A DNA stretch of 64,000 bases, taken from NCBI GenBank assembly GCA_019352035.1, contig JABBNZ010000004.1, positions 36,193 to 100,192 on the forward strand, written 5' to 3'. The number at the start of each line of letters is the position of its first letter. Within the stretch, counting starts at the first letter, position 1. The position numbers were made by a program, and so were the translations under genes. The notes below the pieces were generated by a model. That model was given only the letters and a program-made list of their open reading frames with translations, searched no databases and was not told the origin of the DNA. The DNA comes from Pseudomonadota bacterium (lineage in GTDB: Bacteria; Pseudomonadota; Gammaproteobacteria; Steroidobacterales; Steroidobacteraceae). Below, piece by piece: positions 54,931 through 63,737 of the stretch.

Positions 54931-55721
54931 CGTGCTCTCCGGGGGCGATCGGCGGCATGGCGCGCGCCGCCTCATGCTACCACCCGTGCCCTCGCACCGT
55001 TCCGCCCGCCCCGCTCAGCGCACGGTCCCGGGCGAACCCGGTCCAAATCGAGGACACCCCCCTGTCGAGGCCGTCCGGCCCGATCGAAGTCTCCGGCCCC
55101 CAATCGAAGCCGCGGTCCGCAAGCCAGGATTCAGCGGCCCAGAGCCCTCCGCTTGCCGGGGCAGCTCGGCTTGGCGCGGGCGGGTCTCGGAGGGCCGCCT
55201 GATCGAAGGCGGTCATCGGGCGGGCCGCTGCAAGCGGCGCGGGCGAGTTCGAGCCGCCCAAAAAAGAACCCCGCCGGAGGCGGGGTTGGTCTATTGGTCG
55301 CTTGCTTGTGTGGAGGAGTGTCGTTCTTCTTCTCTAAAGGGACACGGTGCAGAAGGTGCGCGATCCCGCGCATGATCCGGCCCGTGCTTTCTTCGTATTC
55401 CGCTAGCTGCTTCCTTCCGGGCTCTCTCAGCCCTCGTGGCTGTGATATAAGCAACGCCCGTGCCAGCCCGCCCGCGGCGGGCTCCGATGTGACATGTTGT
55501 ATCTGCGACGCGGTTCAATTGTGACGCAGTGCGCGCTGTGAGAAGTTATCGGCCCTCCGGAAGGGCGACCGCAGCACTCCGAAGGCCGCCCGCCAGGGCG
55601 TGCCGACGGGCCAGGTGTCAAGTTCATCGACACTTTGGCGGCGGTGAAGGCGGCTCCTGCCGGGGGTCGAACTCGTAATTTCATGATTATCAACGCGATT
55701 TTTCGGTGGGGCGGTGTGTAA
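54931..55721. other. 790-bp gap without a supported protein gene
   Basis: Several ORFs cross this stretch on both strands but none resembles a known protein. The firm features are a strong minus-strand terminator at 55259-55288 and local inverted repeats around 55420-55480. The terminator implies a transcript running leftward into it, from a source I cannot identify. The mltD promoter should lie near the right end. Confidence 0.6.
55259..55288 (-). terminator. Rho-independent terminator, orphan, minus strand
   Basis: On the minus strand AACCCCGCC-TCC-GGCGGGGTT forms a perfect 9-bp stem followed by CTTTTTTT. This is the most textbook intrinsic terminator in the window, yet no recognised gene lies immediately upstream of it on that strand. 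Confidence 0.85.
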
Positions 55722-57815
55722 ATGAACTCGACACGGGGTAGGGCCGCGCGGCGCGGGATGCGCTGGCTCTGGGCCGTCCTGTTGATGCCGCTCGCCGTGG
55801 CGCGGGCGCCGGCCGCCGATTCGGCTCTGCCCTATCCCCCGCAGTTGCAGCGGGATGTGAATTTCTGGGTGCGGGTCTACACCCGGATCGACACCAACTC
55901 CGGCTATCTCCACGACCAATACAATCTCTCCGTCATCTACGACACCCTGCACTTCGCGCCGGACAGCTCGCCGCGCGCGCGGCAGCTGCTGGTGAACCGC
56001 ACCCGCGACCGCTACATCGCGCAGCTGCGCCAGATCGCTTTGGGAAAGGGGCCGCTGTCGCCGCAAGAGGCGCGCATCAAGTCACTCTGGGGCGCGAAGG
56101 CCACGCGCGCGCGGCTGCTCGAGGCCACGCACGACATCCGGTTCCAGCTCGGGCAGTCGAACCGCTTCAAGGCGGGGCTGATCCGTGCCGGCGCCTGGCA
56201 GCACGCCATCGCAAGGGCGCTGCGCGAGGAAGGACTGCCGCCGCAGCTCGCCGCCCTGCCGCTCGTCGAGTCCTCCTACAATCCCCGGGCGTACTCGCGG
56301 GTTGGGGCCGCGGGCCTGTGGCAGTTCATGCCCGGGACGGGTCGCCGCTACATGCAGATCGGCCGGGCGGTCGACGATCGGATGGACCCGTTCATGGCGA
56401 CCAAGGCGGCGGCGCAGCTTCTGGCGTACAACTATCGGATTCTCGGTACCTGGCCGCTCGCGCTCACCGCTTACAACCATGGGCTCGCGGGCATGCGGCG
56501 GGCGGTGCAGCGCATGGGGACGACCAATATCGTCACGATCGTGCGCCATTACCACACCCGAATGTTCGGCTTCGCTTCCCGCAACTTCTACGTGTCGTTC
56601 CTGGCGGCCCTGAAGATCGATCGGGACCCACAGAAATACTTCGGCTCGATCGTGCCGATGAGGGAAGAGCGCTTCCGGGAAGTGAAGGTGCCGGAATACG
56701 TCGACATCGGGCCGCTCGAGCATGCGCTCGACATCAATTCCGAGGCGCTGCGGGATCTGAACCCCGCATTGCGCCCTGCCGTCTGGCGCGGCTGGCTCGC
56801 GGTGCCGCGAGGCTATGAGTTGCGCCTGCCGCTCCAGGAACCGACCCTGACCACGGCGATGCTCGCCAGCCGATTGAGCACTCAGACCCTGCTGGCGAGA
56901 GCCGCGACGCCGCGCAGAGCCGCGCCGCGAATGCGCGCGGTCCGCACAGAGGCCCACCGATTCCTGGCCGCGGTCGTGAAGTCAGCGCATGCGAGCGACG
57001 TCGCGCCGGCGCCGGCGCTGGCGCAAGCGCCCGCGGCGGCCTACGACTCGCGTGTGTCCTTTGCGCCTGCGCCACCGGCAGCCGCGGGCTTCGCGGCGAG
57101 CATGCCGGACGGCGATGCATCGCCGGAGCGCGGCTCGAAGTTCGGCTTGACGAACCAGGGACTGCTCGCCTACAGCGGCTTGGGGCGGGCCTCGCAGAGG
57201 CCGCGCGCCGCGCCCGATTCCATGCTCATGAGCTCGCAGGGCGCGGGCTCGGCCTCGCCCGGCTACCGCCCCTCCGTCTCGGGCGATACCGACGACGAGC
57301 AGCCCGTCTCGGCCGCGCAAGAGGATGCGATGAGCCCCTCGCTCGGGCCCGCGGACGGCTCCAGTCAGAACGAGGATCCCACCGACTACTCCGTCGCGCC
57401 CAATGGCACCATCGCCGTGGCGGCCGCGGAGTCCCTTGGCTATTACGCGGAGTGGCTCGGCGTAAGCGCCTGGGACCTGCGGCGGCTCAATCACCTGAGT
57501 TTCCGCCAGCCGGTGCGGATCGGCGAGCGGATCCGGCTCGACTTCCGGTATGTGTCGCCCCAAGCCTTCGAGGCGCAGCGCGTCAACTACCATCGGGCGC
57601 TCGAGGCGAGCTATTTCGCCGCGCACCGCATCGCCGGAACCGAGCCGTACGTCGCGCGGCGCGGCGATTCGCTGTGGACGGTGACGCAGCGCTTCTCCCA
57701 GATGCCGCTCTGGCTGCTGCGCGAATACAACCCGGATACCGATTTCGCGGACCTTCGTCCGGGCACGCAACTTGTGGTGCCGCGCGTCGAGGAAGTGTCT
57801 GGCGGCGGTGCCTGA
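55722..57815 (+). CDS. mltD: Membrane-bound lytic murein transglycosylase D
   Basis: Cleaves peptidoglycan glycan strands with 1,6-anhydro product formation. The 697-residue protein has a basic N-terminal export signal (MRWLWAVLLMPLAVARAPAA). A lytic transglycosylase domain carries the catalytic Glu183 in LPLVESSYNPRAYSRVGAAGLWQFMPGTG, and TAYNHGLAGMRRAV lies within it. A long Ala/Pro-rich linker at about 400-560 leads to C-terminal LysM-type peptidoglycan-binding repeats (VARRGDSLWTVTQRFSQMPLWLLREYN). There is no lipobox cysteine. It lies upstream of an L,D-transpeptidase gene, another wall enzyme. Confidence 0.92.
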   Translation: MNSTRGRAARRGMRWLWAVLLMPLAVARAPAADSALPYPPQLQRDVNFWVRVYTRIDTNSGYLHDQYNLSVIYDTLHFAPDSSPRARQLLVNRTRDRYIAQLRQIALGKGPLSPQEARIKSLWGAKATRARLLEATHDIRFQLGQSNRFKAGLIRAGAWQHAIARALREEGLPPQLAALPLVESSYNPRAYSRVGAAGLWQFMPGTGRRYMQIGRAVDDRMDPFMATKAAAQLLAYNYRILGTWPLALTAYNHGLAGMRRAVQRMGTTNIVTIVRHYHTRMFGFASRNFYVSFLAALKIDRDPQKYFGSIVPMREERFREVKVPEYVDIGPLEHALDINSEALRDLNPALRPAVWRGWLAVPRGYELRLPLQEPTLTTAMLASRLSTQTLLARAATPRRAAPRMRAVRTEAHRFLAAVVKSAHASDVAPAPALAQAPAAAYDSRVSFAPAPPAAAGFAASMPDGDASPERGSKFGLTNQGLLAYSGLGRASQRPRAAPDSMLMSSQGAGSASPGYRPSVSGDTDDEQPVSAAQEDAMSPSLGPADGSSQNEDPTDYSVAPNGTIAVAAAESLGYYAEWLGVSAWDLRRLNHLSFRQPVRIGERIRLDFRYVSPQAFEAQRVNYHRALEASYFAAHRIAGTEPYVARRGDSLWTVTQRFSQMPLWLLREYNPDTDFADLRPGTQLVVPRVEEVSGGGA

Positions 57816-57903
57816 TGCGCGGGACTCGGCCCCGCAAGGGGGAGCTTGACCGTGAACTGCCTCGAAGCGGCGCCGTCTGATACGAAAGGCTGCGGAACAC
57901 CCC

Positions 57904-57909
57904 TATAAT
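57904..57909 (+). promoter_or_regulatory. -10 box directly in front of the L,D-transpeptidase gene
   Basis: A perfect TATAAT ends 7 nt before the ATG at 57917, so transcription would begin at or next to the start codon. No Shine-Dalgarno lies in the 7-nt interval and the -35 (TACGAA at 17-nt spacing) is weak. Confidence 0.5.
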
Positions 57910-57916
57910 CCAGTCC

Positions 57917-58519
57917 ATGTCGTCCTCGAGAGCGATATTCACCGCCATCGTGCTCGGCTGCGCGGTATGCGCGGCGCGCGCCAACACCGCGATGACCCCC
58001 AATATCCCGGCCACCACAGGCTCGGGGGCCATGATCCGCGGCGCACGGGCCGCCCTGGCGCCGCGCATCAAGCTGGTGCCTTCGCCCAGTCTGCCGTATG
58101 TGAATCGCATCGTGGTGAAGAAGGCCGAGCGCCGCATGTACCTCATGGACGGCGACAAAGTCGTGCGCTCGTACAAGATCGCCCTGGGCCGCGACCCGGT
58201 AGGGGCGAAGCAGCGCGACGGGGACCTGCGCACGCCCGAGGGCTGGTACCGCCTCAGCCGGCGCAATCCGCGCAGCGAATATTTCCTCTCGATCGAGATC
58301 TCCTATCCCAATACCGCCGACCTGCAGCGCGCGCGCCTGCACCACTGGCAGCCCGGCGGCTCGATCATGATCCACGGACTACCGAATCATTTGAACAACT
58401 CCCTCTGGTACTACCAGCACAGTGACTGGACGGACGGTTGCATCGCCGTCTCCGATGCGGACATGGTGCAGATCTGGTTGCTGACCCGCGACGGCATGCC
58501 GATCGACATCCGTCCGTAG
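57917..58519 (+). CDS. L,D-transpeptidase (YkuD domain)
   Basis: The 200-residue exported protein starts MSSSRAIFTAIVLGCAVCAARA. The YkuD domain spans about 65-200: IVVKKAERRMYLMDGDKVVRSYKIALGRDPVGAKQRDGDLRTPEGWY. The catalytic HxxN...DGC region is IMIHGLPN...HSDWTDGCIAVSD, with Cys175 as nucleophile. Such enzymes make 3-3 crosslinks or attach proteins to peptidoglycan; the short form resembles YafK-type members. It lies between mltD and ppnN. Confidence 0.92.
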   Translation: MSSSRAIFTAIVLGCAVCAARANTAMTPNIPATTGSGAMIRGARAALAPRIKLVPSPSLPYVNRIVVKKAERRMYLMDGDKVVRSYKIALGRDPVGAKQRDGDLRTPEGWYRLSRRNPRSEYFLSIEISYPNTADLQRARLHHWQPGGSIMIHGLPNHLNNSLWYYQHSDWTDGCIAVSDADMVQIWLLTRDGMPIDIRP

Positions 58520-58521
58520 CC

Positions 58522-59907
58522 ATGGACAGCAGCGTCGCCGTTCCCGAGTTCATCGACGCGCGCGTCGGTCCACGCGGCAGTCTGGAGAACCTCTCGCAGG
58601 CGGAGATCGAGAAGCTCCTCGATTCCGGGCAGGGAGGGCTGTACGCCCTGTTTCGCAAATGCGCGCTCGCGGTGCTCAACAGCGGCGCCAATACGGACGA
58701 TGCCAAGGAGATCTTCGACCGCTACCGCGACTTCGAGATCCGCATCGTGCGCCAGGCGTGGGGCATCAAGCTCGAGGTCCACAACGCTCCCGGCTCCGCC
58801 TTCGTCGACGGCCAGATGATCCGCGGCATCAAGGAGCATCTCTTCGCCGTCCTGCGGGATGTCGTCTTCATCGCCAATGAGATCGTGGCGAGCGACCGCT
58901 TCGCTCTCGATAATTCAGCGGACGTCACCAACGCGGTGTTTCACGTGCTGCGCAACTCCCGCGTGCTCGACTACAAGGCGCGGCCCAACCTGGTCGTGTG
59001 CTGGGGCGGCCATTCGATCGGCGGCGAGGAGTACAAGTACAGCAAGCGCGTCGGCTACGAGATGGGTCTTCGCGGCCTCGATGTCTGCACGGGCTGCGGG
59101 CCGGGCGCCATGAAGGGTCCGATGAAGGGCGCGACCATCGGCCATGCCAAGCAGCGCATCGAGCACGGCCGCTACATCGGCATCACCGAGCCCGGCATCA
59201 TCGCGGCGGAGCCGCCGAATCCGATCGTCAACCAACTGGTCATCATGCCGGACATCGAGAAGCGCCTCGAGGCCTTCGTGCGCTTCGCTCACGGCATCGT
59301 CGTGTTCCCGGGGGGCGCCGGCACCGCCGAGGAGATCCTGTATCTGCTCGGGATTCTGCTCGATCCCGCCAACCGGGATCAGCCGCTGCCGGTCGTTCTG
59401 ACCGGCCCGCGCGAGAGCGCCGCGTACTTCGAGCAGATCAGCCGCTTCATCGCCGGCACGCTGGGCGAGGCCGCGGCGAAGCGCCTCACGATCGTCATCG
59501 ACGATCCGACCGAGGTCGGCCGCCGCATGCTGCGCGGCATCGAGGCGGTGCGCGAGTTCCGCCGCGAGCGCAGCGACTCCTACAACTTCAACTGGCTGCT
59601 GTCGATCCGGCCGGAATTCCAGCGCCCGTTCGAGGTCACGCACGAGTCGATGCGCGCGCTCGAGCTCGACCGCGGCCAGCCGGTGCATCAGCTTGCCGCG
59701 GACCTGCGCCGCGCGTTCTCCGGGATCGTCACCGGCAACGTCAAGGAGCACGGCATCCAGGCGATCGAGCGCCGCGGCCCCTACGAGCTCGCGGGCGACC
59801 GCGGCATCATGCAACTGCTCGATGAGCTGCTGGCCGCGTTCGTCGCGCAGCGGCGCATGAAACTGCCCGGCACCGCCTACCGCCCCGTCTATCGCCTCGT
59901 CGCCTGA
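58522..59907 (+). CDS. ppnN: Pyrimidine/purine nucleotide 5'-monophosphate nucleosidase
   Basis: Splits nucleoside monophosphates into base and ribose 5-phosphate; the E. coli enzyme (YgdH) is regulated by (p)ppGpp. From the ATG at 58522, 2 nt after the transpeptidase stop, the product is 461 residues. The N-terminal domain is ENLSQAEIEKLLDSGQGGLY..., and the central LOG-type Rossmann domain has VVCWGGHSIGGEEYKYSK, CTGCGPGAMKGPMKGA and the signature VVFPGGAGTAEEILYLLG. A C-terminal domain ends PGTAYRPVYRLV. Length and order match PpnN. Confidence 0.94.
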   Translation: MDSSVAVPEFIDARVGPRGSLENLSQAEIEKLLDSGQGGLYALFRKCALAVLNSGANTDDAKEIFDRYRDFEIRIVRQAWGIKLEVHNAPGSAFVDGQMIRGIKEHLFAVLRDVVFIANEIVASDRFALDNSADVTNAVFHVLRNSRVLDYKARPNLVVCWGGHSIGGEEYKYSKRVGYEMGLRGLDVCTGCGPGAMKGPMKGATIGHAKQRIEHGRYIGITEPGIIAAEPPNPIVNQLVIMPDIEKRLEAFVRFAHGIVVFPGGAGTAEEILYLLGILLDPANRDQPLPVVLTGPRESAAYFEQISRFIAGTLGEAAAKRLTIVIDDPTEVGRRMLRGIEAVREFRRERSDSYNFNWLLSIRPEFQRPFEVTHESMRALELDRGQPVHQLAADLRRAFSGIVTGNVKEHGIQAIERRGPYELAGDRGIMQLLDELLAAFVAQRRMKLPGTAYRPVYRLVA

Positions 59908-60058
59908 GTTCGCCTCGAGCGCGCCGCCGCGAGGGCGTGCGTTGGACATAACGCGCGCGATGCGCGGAAACTGTAGGCAACGGGCGACATGGCTGTGAAC
60001 CAGTTCCAGCGTGCCACGGCCAAAAGCCGTACCCTGCGGAAAAGCTTCAGGTACTTCC

Positions 60059-60337
60059 ATGAGCTCAACCGACAGGGGGCGAGATAGCGCGCCCGGCAAG
60101 CAGAAGGATCCGCCCTCCGGCGAAGCGCCGGCCGCGGACCCGGCGGAGCCATTCCCCGACTGGCTCGACCGCATGCAACGTGCGCGTGTACGCCACGCCG
60201 CCATCACGCGCAATCTCAACACCTGGTCGAGCTACAAGAACTGGGCGGACCGCATGCGCGAGTCCTGGGAAGACGAGGAGCGGCAGCCGCAAGCCGGCCC
60301 GCGCGGCTCAGGCGGCGGCAAGCCCCCGGGCCGCTGA
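60059..60337 (+). CDS. Hypothetical protein, 92 aa
   Basis: From the ATG at 60059 the product has a disordered Pro/Gly/Lys-rich N-terminus. A conserved-looking core follows (FPDWLDRMQRARVRHAAITRNLNTWSSYKNWADRMRESWEDEE), then a Gly-rich tail. The tryptophan-rich amphipathic core suggests a small folded or binding segment rather than a shadow ORF. Function unknown. It ends 5 nt before the convergent ParA-like gene. Confidence 0.55.
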   Translation: MSSTDRGRDSAPGKQKDPPSGEAPAADPAEPFPDWLDRMQRARVRHAAITRNLNTWSSYKNWADRMRESWEDEERQPQAGPRGSGGGKPPGR

Positions 60338-60342
60338 TCAGC

Positions 60343-61044
60343 TCAAGGGACGGCGACGCTCGGCGGCGGACTCTCGGCCTGCGCGCACGTCGAGCCTGCG
60401 GTGGTCTCGATCCACTCGATGAGCGGGCGCCATTCCTCGACGTCCTCCCGGACGATATAGCTCTTCATCTCGTGCACGCCCACGCCGAGCTCCGCGGCGC
60501 GCAGGTAGTTCTGCGAGTCGCGCAGCGTCGCCACGATGGGAATCCCCAGCGTCTGCAGGAAGCGGATGAGTGACTGATAGGTGGCGGTGTTGCGGCGGAT
60601 GCGATTGGCCACCACCCCGATCCGGTTGTCCTCGCGGCGGACCTTCGCGACCAGCAGCAGGTCGCGAATGCAGCGCGAGCAGGCGTGAATGTCGATGTCG
60701 GAGGGCAGCACCGGAACGATGATCTTGCGCGCCTCGCGCGTGAGCTGCGGCAGCAGGTGCGGCTCCACCGCCGCCGGCGTGTCCAGGATCACGTGCGTCG
60801 TGCCGACGGGCGCGCGCAATTGGAACGATCGCGTCGTTCGCGAGTCTTTCTCGAAGGCGGCAATGATGTGAATCGGCGGCTGCGCCGCCTGGCGTTTGCG
60901 TACCCAGCGGAGCGAGGATCCTTGCGGATCGAAATCCATCAGGACTGGCCTTTGCTGCTGGGAAGCGAAGTAGCTCGCGAGGTTGGTCGCGATGGTCGTC
61001 TTGCCCGAGCCTCCCTTCGGGTTGAGGACGACGATGCGGTTCAT
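60343..61044 (-). CDS. ParA/MinD-family ATPase
   Basis: From the ATG at 61044 the product is 233 residues. It has the deviant Walker A VVLNPKGGSGKTTIATNLASYF, LMDFDPQGSSLRWVRKR, VILDTPAAVEPHLLPQLTREA and VLPSDIDIHACSRCIRDLLL. It is an orphan ParA-like ATPase: no parB or plasmid genes are beside it. The ORF-track extension is not conserved. Such orphan ATPases position large cargos (for example McdA/ParC-like systems), but no cargo gene is identifiable here. Confidence 0.9.
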   Translation of the reverse strand: MNRIVVLNPKGGSGKTTIATNLASYFASQQQRPVLMDFDPQGSSLRWVRKRQAAQPPIHIIAAFEKDSRTTRSFQLRAPVGTTHVILDTPAAVEPHLLPQLTREARKIIVPVLPSDIDIHACSRCIRDLLLVAKVRREDNRIGVVANRIRRNTATYQSLIRFLQTLGIPIVATLRDSQNYLRAAELGVGVHEMKSYIVREDVEEWRPLIEWIETTAGSTCAQAESPPPSVAVP

Positions 61045-61186
61045 GGCTGTCCTGTGTTCTCTGAACGCGGGCTGAACTGAACGGGCCGGGGCCAAGCCTA
61101 CGCACCCCACTGCGGTATCGCAAGCAGCCACGATTGTGATATTCCGCACGACAACAGCAGACTTCGGCGAGTAGAGTTGAGTCGGC

Positions 61187-61420
61187 ATGGAATTCTTCCT
61201 CCATTTTTGGGACGACCTGGACGATGCGGTGGGCGCCTGTCGCCACGTCGCGACGACCGCGCTCGCCGAGGCCGCGTCCGTGTCGACCCCGCTCCTCGCC
61301 TGGGCTTCCGCACTCGGTGTCTGGCTGCTCGTGCCGCAGCTGCGAGTCAATGCGGCATTGCTTGCCGGCAGCGTGACCTTCTTCGATCTCTACCGTCGAC
61401 TGCTGCGATTACCGGGCTGA
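61187..61420 (+). CDS. Small hypothetical protein with hydrophobic segments, 77 aa
   Basis: The 77-residue ORF (MEFFLHFWDDLDDAVGACRHVATTALAEAASV...) has an acidic amphipathic N-terminus and hydrophobic stretches PLLAWASALGVWLLVPQL and AALLAGSVTFFDLY, suggesting one or two membrane helices. It is divergent from the ParA-like gene with 142 bp between starts. No family recognised; a real small gene is plausible, not certain. Confidence 0.5.
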   Translation: MEFFLHFWDDLDDAVGACRHVATTALAEAASVSTPLLAWASALGVWLLVPQLRVNAALLAGSVTFFDLYRRLLRLPG

Positions 61421-61644
61421 TTTCCCTCGCTGCGCCGCCCCCGGTCTTGAAAATCGGGCGCCTGCGCCCAAGATTCGCCCGCTCCGGCATCTTGGTTCCC
61501 ATGGACTCATGTCGACCCCGAATCATCAAGCGGCGGGAACGCTTAGCAGGCACACGGAGGTGCCCCGCCGCCGCCGGGCGAGGCGGTGCTTTGCCCGGCC
61601 CATCCTGGGCCTCGCCCCTTCGGGACCGACGCTGAGCGTCGTCA

Positions 61645-61686
61645 TGAATCGCTCCAGGCGATTCATTCAGCGAAGCACTGCTTCGC
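61645..61686. repeat. Two adjacent short perfect hairpins
   Basis: TGAATCGC-TCCAG-GCGATTCA (8-bp stem, 61645-61665) is followed by GCGAAGC-ACT-GCTTCGC (7-bp stem, 61670-61686). A third palindrome, GACGCTGAGCGTC, lies just upstream at 61628-61640. The tight spacing suggests a structured intergenic element. Confidence 0.7.
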
Positions 61687-61714
61687 GCCGCCGGGCGAGC
61701 CTCGGGCAAAGCCA

Positions 61715-61767
61715 CGCTTTTTGCCCAAAGCTGCGCTGGGCCGGGCACGAGCCCGGATCCAGCGCTT
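61715..61767 (+). repeat. 53-bp dispersed repeat, copy 2
   Basis: Ungapped match to the minus strand of 17821-17873 at about 48 of 53 positions. It contains CCGGGCACGAGCCCGG followed by ATCCAGCGCTT. It ends 38 bp before htpG. Confidence 0.75.
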
Positions 61768-61805
61768 CATACTCAAAGACATAAAACAGGAGCGGAGCGC
61801 CAATC

Positions 61806-63737
61806 ATGTCGAGTACCGAGAACGTCACGGCCGCGGGCGCCGAGCGGCAGACACACGGGTTTCAGGCCGAAGTCCGTGAGCTGCTGAAGCTCATGATCCA
61901 TTCCCTGTACAGCCACAGGGAGATCTTCCTGCGCGAGCTCATCTCGAACGCCTCCGACGCGAACGACCGGCTGCGCTTCGCCGCCATCGGCGAGCCTGCG
62001 CTGCTCGCCGAGGATCCGGAGCTCGAGATCCGCATCGAGGCGGATCCGGCCGCGGGCACGCTGAGCATCACCGACAACGGGATCGGCATGACGCGTGAGG
62101 ACGCCGTTGCGAACCTCGGCACCATCGCCCGCTCCGGCACCGCGGAGTTCTTCCGCTCCCTGTCCGGGGATCAGCAGAAGGACTCGCAGCTCATCGGACA
62201 ATTCGGCGTCGGCTTCTACTCGGCGTTCATCGTGGCCGACCGGGTGGAGGTGCTCTCGCGCAAGGCGGGTCTGCCCGCGCAGAGCGGGGTGCGCTGGGAA
62301 TCGAGCGCCGACGGCGAGTTCGCCGTTGAGACGGTGACCCGGCCGCAGCGCGGCACTACGGTCACGCTCCACTTGAAGCCGGACGCGAAGGAATTCGCCG
62401 ATCCCTTCCGGCTGCGCGCGCTGATCCGCCGCTACTCGGATCACATCGCCTTTCCGGTGCGCATGCGCAAGGAAGGCGAGGCATCGCTCGAGTACGAAGC
62501 CGTGAATCAGGCGAAGGCGCTGTGGACGCGCCCGCGTACGGAGATCACGGACGAGGAGTACCGCGAGTTCTATCAGCACCTGGCGCACGACTTCACCGAT
62601 CCGCTCGCCTGGAGCCACAATCGCGTCGAGGGCAAGCGCGAGTACACGAGCCTCCTCTACATCCCCGGCCGCGCTCCGTTCGATCTCTGGCAGCGGGACG
62701 CGGCGCATGGACTGAAGCTCTACGTGCGGCGCGTCTTCATCATGGACGACGCGGATCAATTCCTGCCGCTCTACCTGCGATTCATCAGGGGCGTGGTCGA
62801 TTCGAGTGACCTGCCGCTCAACGTCTCGCGCGAGCTGCTGCAGCAGGAGCCGGAGGTCGAGGCGATCCGCAGCGGCCTCGCCAAACGCGTCCTCGACATG
62901 CTGACGAAGCTCGCCAAGGACGAGCCGGAGAAGTACGCCGCCTTCTGGAAGGAGTTCGGCAGTGTGCTGAAGGAGGGCGTGGGACAGGATGCCGCCAACC
63001 GGCCGGCGCTGCTGCAGCTGCTGCGCTTCGCGAGCACCCACGAGGCCGGCAACGAGCCGGCGGTGAGCCTCGCACAGTACGTGGAGCGGATGAAGCCGGG
63101 GCAGGACCGGATCTACTACGTCATCGCCGAGAGCGCCGCGGCGGCGCGTGCCAGCCCTTCCATCGAGCGGCTGACCAGAAGCGGGCTGGAAGTGCTGCTG
63201 CTCTCGGAGCGCATCGACGAGTGGCTCATGGGCCAGATCGTGGGCGAGGTCGAGGGCTTCCCCGGCAAGCGTTTCAAGGATGCCGCGCGCGGCGACCTCG
63301 AGCTCGGAACGCTCGAGAGCGAGGCGGACCGCAAGCGCCACGAGGAGGAGCTGAAGGAGAGCAAAAGTCTGCTCAAGCGGGTCAAAGACGCGGTCGGCGA
63401 CCGGGTGCTGGAAGTGCGGGTGAGCACGCGCCTCACCGACTCACCGGCCTGTCTGGTGCTGGGCGAGCACGACCTCGGCGCCGGCATGCGCCGGATCCTC
63501 GCGGCCGCGGGCCAGAGCGTTCCGGAATCGAAGCCGGTGCTCGAGCTCAATGTCGGCCATCCGCTGGTGAAGCATCTCGATGCCCTCGCCGATACGGGAC
63601 GCTTCAAGGAGCTGTCGCTGATCCTCTATGACCAGGCGCAGCTCGCCGAAGGCGGCCAGCTCGGCAATGCGGCCGAGTTCGTGCAGCGTCTGAACCGGTT
63701 GCTCGTGGAGCTCGCCGCCCCCCAGCCTGCGCCATGA
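61806..63737 (+). CDS. htpG: Molecular chaperone HtpG (Hsp90)
   Basis: An ATP-dependent cytoplasmic chaperone, 643 residues, full length. The GHKL ATPase motifs are [28 protein letters not shown] and [17 protein letters not shown]. Middle-domain signatures are [71 protein letters not shown]. The C-terminal dimerisation domain is complete. CAGGAGCGGAG precedes the ATG. Its stop overlaps the next gene (ATGA). Confidence 0.97.
   Translation: MSSTENVTAAGAERQTHGFQAEVRELLKLMIHSLYSHREIFLRELISNASDANDRLRFAAIGEPALLAEDPELEIRIEADPAAGTLSITDNGIGMTREDAVANLGTIARSGTAEFFRSLSGDQQKDSQLIGQFGVGFYSAFIVADRVEVLSRKAGLPAQSGVRWESSADGEFAVETVTRPQRGTTVTLHLKPDAKEFADPFRLRALIRRYSDHIAFPVRMRKEGEASLEYEAVNQAKALWTRPRTEITDEEYREFYQHLAHDFTDPLAWSHNRVEGKREYTSLLYIPGRAPFDLWQRDAAHGLKLYVRRVFIMDDADQFLPLYLRFIRGVVDSSDLPLNVSRELLQQEPEVEAIRSGLAKRVLDMLTKLAKDEPEKYAAFWKEFGSVLKEGVGQDAANRPALLQLLRFASTHEAGNEPAVSLAQYVERMKPGQDRIYYVIAESAAAARASPSIERLTRSGLEVLLLSERIDEWLMGQIVGEVEGFPGKRFKDAARGDLELGTLESEADRKRHEEELKESKSLLKRVKDAVGDRVLEVRVSTRLTDSPACLVLGEHDLGAGMRRILAAAGQSVPESKPVLELNVGHPLVKHLDALADTGRFKELSLILYDQAQLAEGGQLGNAAEFVQRLNRLLVELAAPQPAP

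Larger units (their letters stand above)
61421..61805. other. Hairpin-rich intergenic region upstream of htpG
   Basis: No protein gene is supported in this 385-bp stretch. It holds several tandem inverted repeats (61628-61686) and one full copy of the 53-bp dispersed repeat (61715-61767). No clear sigma-32 promoter for htpG was found. Confidence 0.7.

Noticed and set aside
55380-55440. SRP (4.5S) RNA on the minus strand, because of CCGGAAGGAAGCAGC
   Set aside because: The apical motif is there, but the opposite strand of the conserved loop (GGTCAGG-type) is missing and the flanks do not fold into the SRP helix.
55640-55690. tRNA or tmRNA 3' end suggested by GAGTTCGACCCCC on the minus strand
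   Set aside because: The T-arm does not pair and no acceptor stem, anticodon arm or tag-coding ORF could be found.
60343-61044. Plasmid partition locus
   Set aside because: Only a lone ParA-like ATPase is present, with no parB, replication gene or repeated centromere sites, in a region of housekeeping genes.
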